A DNA stretch of 64,000 nt from Photobacterium damselae (GTDB lineage: Bacteria; Pseudomonadota; Gammaproteobacteria; Enterobacterales; Vibrionaceae): assembly GCF_003026815.1 (NCBI RefSeq), contig NZ_PYOG01000003.1, positions 62,001 to 126,000 on the forward strand, given 5' to 3'. Below the pieces are notes generated by a model. The model was not told the DNA's origin. It saw nothing but the letters and a program-made list of their open reading frames with translations, and did no database searches. Below are positions 54,750-64,000 of the stretch, piece by piece; the stretch's first letter is position 1; every line of letters begins with the position of its first letter. The translations under genes and the position numbers were made by a program.

Positions 54750-56729
54750 TTATGGCGTTACGACACCAAATTTAGGGTCAAAAGTATCAAAGATTTGCAT
54801 AAACTGAGTAAATCCTTTTGGATCTGATACCTTGAACTGCCCTTTCTTTATAGCGGTTTTTAAATCCAACTGATGCGTGACTAAATTAACAAATGTATCG
54901 CGAGAAAACTCAATCGTCATTGTTGGGTTATCTAACTGGCGACCTTTGTATGTTTTTAGTACTGAGTTAGACAGTAACAGAGCATATTCGCCATCCGCTT
55001 CTTTATCTCCTGCTACCTTTAAATTAATTGCCATATCCAGCCCTTTCGCTTGTTCAGGCATCACACGAATAGCTAACGATTCTAAAGCAGAATATACTGG
55101 CATATTGGATGCGATAGCTGTGGTATCTGGCGTTGGAGCTGGTTGGAAGCCATGACGCAGTTCTTTCGCACCAACAAGGTAATAGTTACGCCAAGGACCT
55201 GACTCGGCTTGATAGCCCAACTGTTCCATTGCATCTGCTTCCAAATAACGTGCCGTACTGTTATCTGGATTTGAGAACGTCACATTGTTAAGTAATGTCA
55301 CAGCCCAACGGTATTCACCTTTACTGATCGCTTTCTTAGCAATCTCAATCACTTTTTCATCACCACCAATGGCTTCAACATACTTTGCAGCCTGCTGCTC
55401 TGGCGGTAATGGGTTTAGGTTCGCAGGATTTCCATCCCACCATGCACCAAAATAAAAGTCGTACGTTGCACGAGCATTATGTGACACCGTGCCGTAATAG
55501 CCTCGGTTGTACCACTCTTTACCTAAAGAATCTGGCAGCGTGATGGATGCGGAGATTTCATTTGGGGTATAGCCTTGATTTGCCAAACGTAACGTCTGAT
55601 CGTGCACATATTTGTACATATCACGCGTCTTTTCTAGCTGATTGACAATATTACTCGTCCCCCATGTTGGCCAATGGTGAGAGGCAATCATAATGTCAGA
55701 TTTTTTAGCAAACAGATCGAGAGTTTCATCGATATAACCGGCCCATGCGTTAGCATCACGAGTTCGAGCACCTCGCAAAGTTGAAATGTTATGTATGGTA
55801 TGAGTCATTACCTCAGATGCCATTAACACCCGTTTTTGCGGAAAATAGAAAATAAATTCAGCAGGCGCTTCTGAGCCATTTGCCATCTGAAACTCGATTT
55901 CAACCCCATCTATATTGTGAGTTTCACCTGTTTTAACTACTTCCAAGTTTTCTTCAACAATACCGGGCTTACCTGTTGAGGTTGTTTTACCTAATCCTCC
56001 ATCGACTTTGCCTTGAGGACCAGCTTCAACCATATTGCCATACATAAAGCTTGCACGACGACTCATGGTGTTACCCGCTAAAACATTTTCTGATACTGAG
56101 TGTTCAAAAAAACCTTCGGGAGCTACTATTTCAACCTTACCTTGGTCTACCGCCTCTTTCGTTGTAACTCCCCATACACCACCAAAATGGTCGATATGGG
56201 AGTGAGTAAATATAATCGCGGTAACAGGTAAATCTTCCACATGCTCTGTTAATAACTTAAGACCCGCAGCGGCAGTTTCCTCAGAAATTAGAGGATCAAT
56301 AACTATCCAGCCATGCTCACCCCGAACAAAAGTCATTACAGAGAGATCAAAACCTCTAACTTGGTACATACCATCAGTGACTTTAAACAACCCATGGATA
56401 TTATTCAGCTCTGCCATTCTACGCAGTGATGGGTTAACGGTATCTAAAACCTGATCAGAATTAACAAATTCAAACTTGGCAAAATCCCACACTACATTGC
56501 CATTTTTATCTTTAATTGTTTTATCTGGCCAGGTAGCAATAAAGCCTTTACTGGCTGCTGTAAAATCCTCTTTATTATCGAAATTTAGGTATTGTTTTAA
56601 CTCATTATTTTTTTCGATAGTAAATGATGATGCAGGTTTGCTGTCGGCTGTAACGGTATAGCTTGTGGTTCCGGCATAAGATACTGAGCTTATGATAACA
56701 AGTGATAACGGTAGGAGACGTAATTTCAT
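54750..56729 (-). CDS. Secreted linear primary alkylsulfatase 2 (BDS1/SdsA-like)
   Basis: 659 residues, paralogue of the gene at 51634. A signal peptide (MKLRLLPLSLVIISSVSYAG) precedes the metallo-beta-lactamase domain with FTHSHIDHFGGVWGV, SEVMTHTIHNISTLRGARTRDANAW and SHHWPTWG. The helical dimerisation and SCP2-like domains follow, ending FDTFDPKFGVVTP (compare FNFWFNVVTP in paralogue 1). Both lengths are normal for the family. The two genes differ along their length, so this is an old duplication or two acquisitions. A 33-bp palindrome lies about 100 bp upstream. Confidence 0.92.
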   Translation of the reverse strand: MKLRLLPLSLVIISSVSYAGTTSYTVTADSKPASSFTIEKNNELKQYLNFDNKEDFTAASKGFIATWPDKTIKDKNGNVVWDFAKFEFVNSDQVLDTVNPSLRRMAELNNIHGLFKVTDGMYQVRGFDLSVMTFVRGEHGWIVIDPLISEETAAAGLKLLTEHVEDLPVTAIIFTHSHIDHFGGVWGVTTKEAVDQGKVEIVAPEGFFEHSVSENVLAGNTMSRRASFMYGNMVEAGPQGKVDGGLGKTTSTGKPGIVEENLEVVKTGETHNIDGVEIEFQMANGSEAPAEFIFYFPQKRVLMASEVMTHTIHNISTLRGARTRDANAWAGYIDETLDLFAKKSDIMIASHHWPTWGTSNIVNQLEKTRDMYKYVHDQTLRLANQGYTPNEISASITLPDSLGKEWYNRGYYGTVSHNARATYDFYFGAWWDGNPANLNPLPPEQQAAKYVEAIGGDEKVIEIAKKAISKGEYRWAVTLLNNVTFSNPDNSTARYLEADAMEQLGYQAESGPWRNYYLVGAKELRHGFQPAPTPDTTAIASNMPVYSALESLAIRVMPEQAKGLDMAINLKVAGDKEADGEYALLLSNSVLKTYKGRQLDNPTMTIEFSRDTFVNLVTHQLDLKTAIKKGQFKVSDPKGFTQFMQIFDTFDPKFGVVTP

Positions 56730-56830
56730 AGCAACCTCTTAAAGAGTCAAATGTGAGTAAGGTGTGATCGCCTTATCGCGTTGAAACCATATTAAGAAAT
56801 TGATGATATTCAATCATTAGCGTAGACCTA

Positions 56831-56863
56831 GTATCAGATATTTATAATATTAATATCTGATAC
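56831..56863. promoter_or_regulatory. Long palindrome upstream of alkylsulfatase 2, candidate operator
   Basis: GTATCAGATAT (56831-56841) and ATATCTGATAC (56853-56863) are perfect 11-bp arms with an 11-bp AT-rich spacer. It lies 102 bp before the alkylsulfatase 2 start, where a LysR site could be expected. No copy was seen before alkylsulfatase 1. Confidence 0.5.
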
Positions 56864-57016
56864 GATTGTGAGAAAACTTAACCGCTTTAATAGCGAAAAT
56901 AGCCTCACAAAGATTTGTTCAATCAAACTTAACCCCTCCTTAAAAATTGTGCGATATTCTAAACACTTTCAACCTCTTATAGTGAGAAAAAAGAGAAAGA
57001 TTAGAGTTTATTAGTT

Positions 57017-57334
57017 ATGAATTATGTCTTCGAAGATAATCGTCATTTGCGTAAGTTTTTTCATCAACATCCCGATTATCAAGCCATCATTTATCAAGAT
57101 GTCGTTCACCGTCTCACCCGGCTAATAGAAGAAAACAGCCCAAAAATTAAGATGATTAAACAATTTAAACATCTTGGATTAAAAATTTACGAATATAAGA
57201 TTATTTGTGATAAATCATTAACTTGTCGTGTAGCATATACTTTAGATAAAGAAACAATTACTGTTTTTTTTATTAGTGAGACCATCATAAAAAATCAGTT
57301 CTGCCAATTACTAGGAAAGACCGAATTGGTTTAG
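57017..57334 (+). CDS. Small protein, possibly RelE/ParE-like
   Basis: 105 residues, no signal or membrane segment. The second half (LKIYEYKIICDK, then CRVAYTLDKETITVFFIS) has the short strands and basic spacing of RelE/ParE-fold toxins, but no diagnostic catalytic residues are clear. The gene is followed 29 nt later by a second small gene. Order (toxin first) would resemble HigBA. This is only a resemblance; no family is assigned. Confidence 0.45.
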   Translation: MNYVFEDNRHLRKFFHQHPDYQAIIYQDVVHRLTRLIEENSPKIKMIKQFKHLGLKIYEYKIICDKSLTCRVAYTLDKETITVFFISETIIKNQFCQLLGKTELV

Positions 57335-57363
57335 TCGGTGAATAAAACTCAAGGAGTATTTTT

Positions 57364-57693
57364 ATGGCGCTAATTCCAATGGGTCAAGTGATCCATAAAA
57401 TTGAATATCAACTAAAAAATATGGCGATACAAGAAGCCATTGAAGTAAAAACATACAAAAAAGATCGGGGTTTTATTCTGCACAGAAGTAGCGAACAGGA
57501 ATTTACTCTCGTTCAATTTGGCTATCAAAATCAAACAATAACAGCAGTAAAAAATGAGATAAAAAAAGCGTGTAAAAAGGCGCTCAAAGTCGAGTTCCCT
57601 CGTAGTAATCAAACTTGGGTCCAGTACTATCAAGAGGTAGAAGATCCCACTAATATAAAGCCACACCATCAGCCACAAATGGCGTTGTTCTAA
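57364..57693 (+). CDS. Small protein of unknown function, partner of the gene at 57017
   Basis: 109 residues with CAAGGAG before the ATG. Rich in Lys and Gln, with the central strand DRGFILHRSSEQEFTLVQFGYQ and a basic helix AVKNEIKKACKKALKVEF. No helix-turn-helix typical of antitoxins is seen. The tight spacing suggests co-expression with the gene before it. Function unknown. Confidence 0.5.
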   Translation: MALIPMGQVIHKIEYQLKNMAIQEAIEVKTYKKDRGFILHRSSEQEFTLVQFGYQNQTITAVKNEIKKACKKALKVEFPRSNQTWVQYYQEVEDPTNIKPHHQPQMALF

Positions 57694-57763
57694 ATGTTTT
57701 ACTGAATTCTGCCTCTTAATCTGGCTTGGGTATATAGTTAAAGATAGTCAGAGGAGAGTGCAG

Positions 57764-59074
57764 ATGAAGACAGGACTGTATTTATTTCAAAACGATCTAC
57801 GCTTACACGATAATTTAGCGCTATTAAACGCTACGACACAATGTGATCGGCTACTACTCGTTTACTGTTTACCTTATCATCAGGCTAACCGTTATCCTTA
57901 TCACATTCACAATTATGGTGCACTGCGATTACAGTTTCTGCTTCAGTCCTTGCATCAACTTCATCAGCAGTTACAAGACCTAGAACAAGAGTTATTGGTT
58001 TTTCTTGAACACCCTCTTCATATTTTACCTCAGTTGATCAGCCAATATGATATTCATACCATCATTAGTAGCGAACAAGTTGGATATTATGAAAATCAAA
58101 CATGGCAAACATTAAACCAGCGCTATCCGTATATTGAATTTAAGCAGTGGCCGACCCACACCTTACTTCACAAGGAACAATTGCCGTTCGACCTTAATAA
58201 ATTACCATCAACATTTTCTCAATTTCGTCGGCAAGTTGAGCATATCGAATTAACACCGCTAACACCCTATATCTCCCATCTGCCACCATCACCAAATAAA
58301 ATTGCTCACATTTCGATCTTAGACAGTTTCATTAGTCATCCTAAACCTTCAGATTTTATCGGTGGAGAAGCTACCGCAATATCACATCTCACGGCATATT
58401 TTAAATCTGATAAAGCAAGTCGTTATAAAGAAACTCGAAATGACCTGGATGGTTGGGATTATTCAACAAAATTTTCACCATGGTTGGCACAAGGTTGTTT
58501 ATCGGCCAAACGGGTAATTTATGAGCTAAACCAATACCATCATCAGGTTGATGAAACACCGTCCAGTCAATGGATAAAATTCGAACTATTGTGGCGTGAA
58601 TATTTTCAATGGTATGCCCATCATCATCAACAGAAAATATTCCAATTTAAAGGGATTAAATCATCATCGCCCCACACCAGTTTTTATCCAGAACGTTTCA
58701 AACGCTGGAGTGAAAGTAATACACCATACCCACTTGTTAACGCTTTAATGCGTCAGTTAATTACTACTGGATATATGTCGAACCGAGGAAGACAGATTGT
58801 AGCTAGCTGCTTTGTTAATGAATTAGAACTGGACTGGCGCTATGGTGCAGCCTTTTTTGAACAACACCTTATTGATTATGATATTGCGAGTAATTGGGGC
58901 AATTGGCAATATCTTGCAGGAGTTGGCGCAGATCCTAAAGGAAATCGTCATTTTAACTTAGATAAGCAGACGGAATTGTTCGATCCACAAGGTCAGTTTA
59001 TTACTAAATGGAATGGAAATAATCACGATGGCAAGATAGATTCAGTAGATGCAGCAGACTGGCCAATTTATTAG
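57764..59074 (+). CDS. DASH-type cryptochrome / photolyase
   Basis: About 436 residues from the ATG at 57764 (GGAG 8 nt before; an in-frame GTG at 57758 is less likely). The N-terminal photolyase domain starts GLYLFQNDLRLHDNLAL. The FAD domain has the DASH features YKETRNDLDGWDYSTKFSPWLAQGCLSAK, FELLWREYFQWY, GYMSNRGRQIVASCF, LDWRYGAAFFEQHLIDYDIASNWGNWQYLAGVGADPKGNRHFN. DASH proteins repair UV lesions in single-stranded DNA using light. Single gene with its own terminator. Confidence 0.93.
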   Translation: MKTGLYLFQNDLRLHDNLALLNATTQCDRLLLVYCLPYHQANRYPYHIHNYGALRLQFLLQSLHQLHQQLQDLEQELLVFLEHPLHILPQLISQYDIHTIISSEQVGYYENQTWQTLNQRYPYIEFKQWPTHTLLHKEQLPFDLNKLPSTFSQFRRQVEHIELTPLTPYISHLPPSPNKIAHISILDSFISHPKPSDFIGGEATAISHLTAYFKSDKASRYKETRNDLDGWDYSTKFSPWLAQGCLSAKRVIYELNQYHHQVDETPSSQWIKFELLWREYFQWYAHHHQQKIFQFKGIKSSSPHTSFYPERFKRWSESNTPYPLVNALMRQLITTGYMSNRGRQIVASCFVNELELDWRYGAAFFEQHLIDYDIASNWGNWQYLAGVGADPKGNRHFNLDKQTELFDPQGQFITKWNGNNHDGKIDSVDAADWPIY

Positions 59075-59104
59075 TCGTAATCATGCTGAAGTAAGTCAAT
59101 TAAC

Positions 59105-59138
59105 AAAGCAGGTAAGGAATAACCAAACCTGCTTTTTT
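59105..59138 (+). terminator. Terminator after the cryptochrome gene
   Basis: AAAGCAGGT (59105-59113) and ACCTGCTTT (59127-59135) form a 9-bp stem, followed by T's. Confidence 0.8.
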
Positions 59139-59159
59139 ACCTCTTTAAGTCTTACAACT

Positions 59160-60578
<1,419 letters not shown>

Positions 60579-60810
60579 CTAACAAAATAAAATATACAGT
60601 CTTGATCATTACATAATTTTCACCCGAGACCATGACAAACATCTCACATTTACAACGAGTTACAAAATATTTATCGAACAACGATTTTTAATTTAGTGTC
60701 ATTCGTAACCCACCATATCGGATTCGTCTAAGTTATAAATTTTAATTAATTTTTAAAAATTCAATTAATTTTGTACTATTACTATTCAAATAATATTTAA
60801 GAAATCATAC

Positions 60811-62409
60811 ATGGCTTTTCGCTACATAATTAAATCGAATAAAAAAACACGCATTCCTAGTTTTGTGTGCTTATGCATTCTTTTTGCTACAGCATTAGTT
60901 GGATACATTTTTCATACGGTATACCAACAAAACCATATGAATAATTTTAAAAATTTAGTTACCCATCAAACTTATTTATTACAAAACCAAATTGAAAACG
61001 ATTTACAGTTTATGGGGTCTATGGCTAACTTTCTTGAAGCGAGTTCTAATGCTAACTGGCAAAACTTTGAGTTATTTGCTCAACCTATTATTCAGAACTC
61101 CAAAGGGTTAATTGCTCTCCAATTACAGCAAAGAGTCTCTTCATCAAATATTCACAAGTTTACTCAAGAGTATCGATTCTTAGGAAAGCCCATTACGCCA
61201 TATACTTTGGATAATGGTCGAGTACTTTCATTTAATGATGTAAAACAAGATCAAACGCTCTTTATTACAACCAAAGTTTATCCGGTTAACAAAGAAAATT
61301 TATCGGTTATTGGTTTTTATTCTTTAGGGGATAGAACCCGCTTAATATTGAATAATATATCTCATTCACGAAAAGCAAATATTTCCGACCGTGTTAGATT
61401 ATTACAAGATAAACACTCATTTATTACCCATCTAAAAGCCCCGCTAAAGGGAAAAGATAACCTAGAGCAAGTAATTCCAGATAAAATCAGATTATCCTCG
61501 CCTAAAAGAGGAATGTTAATTTACTATCCTGTATTTCAACATAACGAAATGACGGCAGTTGTGATCGGGGTTGTTGATGTTACGATTTATTTAAAGACAT
61601 TGATTACTCAAGCAATAGAAAACCATCATAGTGCAATCCAAATCATTGATACTGGATTTGGAGCCAATGATTCTCCAATTCTTTATCAAAGCCCAAGCTG
61701 GAAAAGTACTGATGGAGTGGAAATCACAACACAGATAAGTTATCCCAATCGCTCTTGGTTATTACATTTTAAACAAAGCACTGATTTCGATATGAATGAA
61801 TATTGGATTTTAGGCGCTATTTTCATTGTGGGATTGGTTATTGCACTACTTGCAAGCTTAGTGACTTATCAGCAACTAAGTCAAAACCAGCGACTCCAAT
61901 ACGCATTAACCGAACGAACCAAAGAGCTGGAATTTTTAGTCAATCATGATAGTTTAACTCGATTATTAAACCGCCGTGCTTTTCGGTTAACACTGCCCTT
62001 ATGGATAGAGAGTAAGCAGTTTACTTTAGTCGGTTTCGATATTGATAAATTTAAGTCTATCAATGATACCTATGGTCATATTGCTGGTGATGAAGCATTA
62101 ATACATGTCACACAACTTGTGCAAGGCTTACTCCAAAAACATGAGCAACTTTACCGCTTAGGTGGTGATGAATTTGCCATATTAATGCCAGAGACCGACA
62201 CAACAAAAATTTATGAAGTATTAAATAGAGTGCGCTCTGCCGTTGAGCACTCACCTTTGATATATCAAGGAGCTAAAATTTACTGCACCTTGAGTATTGG
62301 GGCAGTGGTACATTCCAACCAAGAAGCCGAAGCTTTGATTTATCAATCAGATCTTCAAATGTATAAAAGCAAACAGCAAGGTCGAAATCGTATTTCAATT
62401 ACGTATTAA
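60811..62409 (+). CDS. CHASE-sensor GGDEF diguanylate cyclase
   Basis: 532 residues. Membrane segment 1 (about 17-35), a periplasmic CHASE-like sensor (about 40-325; PIIQNSKGLIALQLQQRV near its start), membrane segment 2 (WILGAIFIVGLVIALLASLVTY, about 332-353), then a GGDEF domain with DSLTRLLNRRAF and LYRLGGDEFAILMPE. The intact GGDEF motif predicts c-di-GMP synthesis in response to a periplasmic signal. The inhibitory I-site (R-x-x-D nine residues before) is absent; the position reads Q-K-H-E. The ligand is unknown. Confidence 0.88.
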   Translation: MAFRYIIKSNKKTRIPSFVCLCILFATALVGYIFHTVYQQNHMNNFKNLVTHQTYLLQNQIENDLQFMGSMANFLEASSNANWQNFELFAQPIIQNSKGLIALQLQQRVSSSNIHKFTQEYRFLGKPITPYTLDNGRVLSFNDVKQDQTLFITTKVYPVNKENLSVIGFYSLGDRTRLILNNISHSRKANISDRVRLLQDKHSFITHLKAPLKGKDNLEQVIPDKIRLSSPKRGMLIYYPVFQHNEMTAVVIGVVDVTIYLKTLITQAIENHHSAIQIIDTGFGANDSPILYQSPSWKSTDGVEITTQISYPNRSWLLHFKQSTDFDMNEYWILGAIFIVGLVIALLASLVTYQQLSQNQRLQYALTERTKELEFLVNHDSLTRLLNRRAFRLTLPLWIESKQFTLVGFDIDKFKSINDTYGHIAGDEALIHVTQLVQGLLQKHEQLYRLGGDEFAILMPETDTTKIYEVLNRVRSAVEHSPLIYQGAKIYCTLSIGAVVHSNQEAEALIYQSDLQMYKSKQQGRNRISITY

Positions 62410-62417
62410 TCTGCGAA

Positions 62418-62452
62418 AAAAAGCCACACTTCAATTTGATTGTGGCTTTTTT
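62418..62452. terminator. Bidirectional terminator between the GGDEF gene and the chitinase
   Basis: AAAAAGCCACA (62418-62428) and TGTGGCTTTTTT (62441-62452) pair, with A and T runs on both flanks. The two genes are convergent. Confidence 0.85.
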
Positions 62453-62486
62453 AGTTACTTATTTAAAATGAGTTACTGATTTCAAA

Positions 62487-64000
62487 TTAAATCACTTTCC
62501 ATGGGTCACCTTTATCCGGCTGATTTCCCTGACTCCACCACTTCGCTTGATAACTTTTTCCATTATAAGAAACTTTATCGCCACCAACGTATACATTTGA
62601 TGAATCCCAAGTCGGTAGCATGGTTGTTGGCGGTTCAGATGGATCTGTCGGAGGCACAACTACTGGTGGTTCAGGATCTGTTGGGCCAGTATCGTCACCT
62701 GAAATATCTTTTATGTATTTCCATGGGCCACCAGCATCAGGTCTATCGCCTTGGGTCCACCATTTGGCTTGATACAATTTGCCATTATGGCTAACTTCAT
62801 TACCACCGACGTAAACTTTACTAGCCTCCCATGCAGGTACAGTTGAAACCGGAGGATCCGTTGGATCGGTTGTTCCACCACCATTCCCATCACCGCCATC
62901 AATTTTATCTACTATGCGAACCGCTGGCCAATTTGCATGAGAACCATAAAAGTTTGTCACACACTTCTCATAATCACCTGGCGTAAGTGCAGAATATGCT
63001 GTTTGATAACCGACTAGCTCACACTCAAAAGAGACACCGCCTGGGCGATCTGAGTGATATTTCCAGCTCGCTTCCCAGTTAGTATAAAGCACATCTTTAG
63101 CGCCATTTAAATTGATGCTGCCATAAGGTGTTTGCTGCCAGCAGGTATTTTTTTCATCTGATTCAATTGGAATTTGATAATGAGATGATAAACCTTCCCA
63201 ATAGCGAATACGGTTAACAGGTTGTCCTTTGTCTTTATTCTGTTCACCACACTCAATACCGCCATTTATCACATTAATGGTAGTACCAAAACCGTAACCT
63301 ATACCTGCATCTAACTCGCGCTCAGACGGTACCCATGTGCGATCAATAACATGAAGCATGGCCGGTTTTGGAGCTTGAGGGGTTAAAAAGAACCAAATTG
63401 CTGAGGCTAAATTTAACCAAGAATCAGCAACTAAAGCAGGATTTTTCAGTAAGACAGTCGCATCACCATCAAACATCACTTCAGAAAATGCGCCATAATT
63501 AAAATGATAAGAAAGTTGTTTTGCGCCACGTCCAAAGTAGCCCTGTCCCTTCTCACAAGGCCAACGTTTATTTTGCCAATCATTTTGACCACATCCCGTC
63601 GTGTAACCTTCTTGGCCTTCAGACCAACCCATTTCACGGACATGGACAAGGGCTTGTTGCCACTCTTCAAGACCAAGAGGATTATCCCACGCATTATCTT
63701 TACCGATATGCCCCCCAGTTTCCTGAGCAAAATGAGCAAAGGCGGTCACAATAGACTTTTTACAAATAGCATCCGAATCTCGTCCATCAGTGTACTCACC
63801 ACAAAATGCAGGGAACTTACCAATTGCACGTAAGAATCGAGTATAAGTATATTCAGGAGCCGCCATCCCAGTTAAAAAGTCCCACTCATACTCAGGGAAA
63901 ACACGTTCAGCTCTTTTTACGTTATCTGGATTCGAATCGAGCCCTGGCAGAATCGCCTCAACCACTTTATTAGAAGTCGTCTGTAGTGCCTTCGCCCAAA
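62487..64000 (-). CDS. GH19 chitinase with two chitin-binding modules (N-terminus beyond the window)
   Basis: At least 504 codons; the frame stays open to the right edge, where WAKALQTTSNK precedes the GTG at 63965, so the true start lies outside. The GH19 catalytic domain has the acid Glu in FAHFAQETGGH and YFGRGAKQLSYHFNYG, NPALVADSWLNLASAIWFF and YGFGTTINVINGGIECG. Pro/Thr-rich linkers follow, then two CBM5/12 modules of about 43 residues (WEASKVYVGGNEVSHNGK and WDSSNVYVGGDKVSYNGK, each with AKWW). It hydrolyses chitin outside the cell; a signal peptide should lie in the missing part. Copies of this module pair are common in marine Vibrionaceae. Confidence 0.93.
   Translation of the reverse strand, partial: WAKALQTTSNKVVEAILPGLDSNPDNVKRAERVFPEYEWDFLTGMAAPEYTYTRFLRAIGKFPAFCGEYTDGRDSDAICKKSIVTAFAHFAQETGGHIGKDNAWDNPLGLEEWQQALVHVREMGWSEGQEGYTTGCGQNDWQNKRWPCEKGQGYFGRGAKQLSYHFNYGAFSEVMFDGDATVLLKNPALVADSWLNLASAIWFFLTPQAPKPAMLHVIDRTWVPSERELDAGIGYGFGTTINVINGGIECGEQNKDKGQPVNRIRYWEGLSSHYQIPIESDEKNTCWQQTPYGSINLNGAKDVLYTNWEASWKYHSDRPGGVSFECELVGYQTAYSALTPGDYEKCVTNFYGSHANWPAVRIVDKIDGGDGNGGGTTDPTDPPVSTVPAWEASKVYVGGNEVSHNGKLYQAKWWTQGDRPDAGGPWKYIKDISGDDTGPTDPEPPVVVPPTDPSEPPTTMLPTWDSSNVYVGGDKVSYNGKSYQAKWWSQGNQPDKGDPWKVI

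Overview
The window looks like a stretch of a Vibrionaceae genome, probably the second chromosome (inference). Pointers are the order rbsDACBKR, a split gcvT / gcvH-gcvP locus, the pentaheme torC-torA TMAO respiration pair, the Na+/K+ transporter genes ktrAB, a GH19 chitinase with tandem chitin-binding modules, and Vibrio-type integron attC sequence. Base composition looks AT-rich. No rRNA, tRNA, CRISPR array, complete insertion sequence or replication origin was seen.

Layout. 1-3.5 kb: an alkaline phosphatase (cut by the window edge), a sulfatase, and a carboxymuconolactone-decarboxylase-fold protein divergent from a TetR regulator with palindromic operators between them. 3.6-8 kb: a TPP-riboswitch-controlled operon thiD-thiZ-thiX-thiY-tenA for salvage of thiamin pyrimidine. 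8-17.6 kb: ktrAB, an orphan glycosylase-like protein, a 2OG-Fe(II) oxygenase, an EEP-fold lipoprotein and torCA. 17.7-26.2 kb: VanZ-like and other membrane proteins, a lone carbamate kinase, a candidate small RNA, a DmsC-like anchor, rihA, an NAD-malic enzyme interrupted by an in-frame stop, and modE. 26.4-32.8 kb: ribose uptake and use, rbsDACBKR, with a LacI-type operator. 32.9-39 kb: a small membrane peptide, an FCD/GntR regulator and the glycine cleavage system.

39-46.1 kb is accessory DNA, all on the minus strand. It has two attC-like sites whose first core overlaps the stop codon of the gene before it, as in integron cassettes. The cassettes carry an RloC/PrrC-like ATPase with a zinc hook and a candidate anticodon-nuclease triad, a two-gene cassette (unknown protein plus a DUF3644-like HEPN protein), and a one-pass membrane protein. 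An AbiE-type toxin-antitoxin pair follows. This is the best candidate for a poorly described system in the window.

46.3-64 kb returns to housekeeping and metabolic genes: small hypotheticals, a YjbR-like protein, threonine aldolase, nfeD-qmcA, a DUF218 protein, two secreted alkylsulfatases on either side of a LysR regulator, an uncharacterised small gene pair, a DASH cryptochrome, a GH1 6-phospho-beta-glucosidase, a CHASE-type GGDEF protein and the chitinase, which runs off the right edge.
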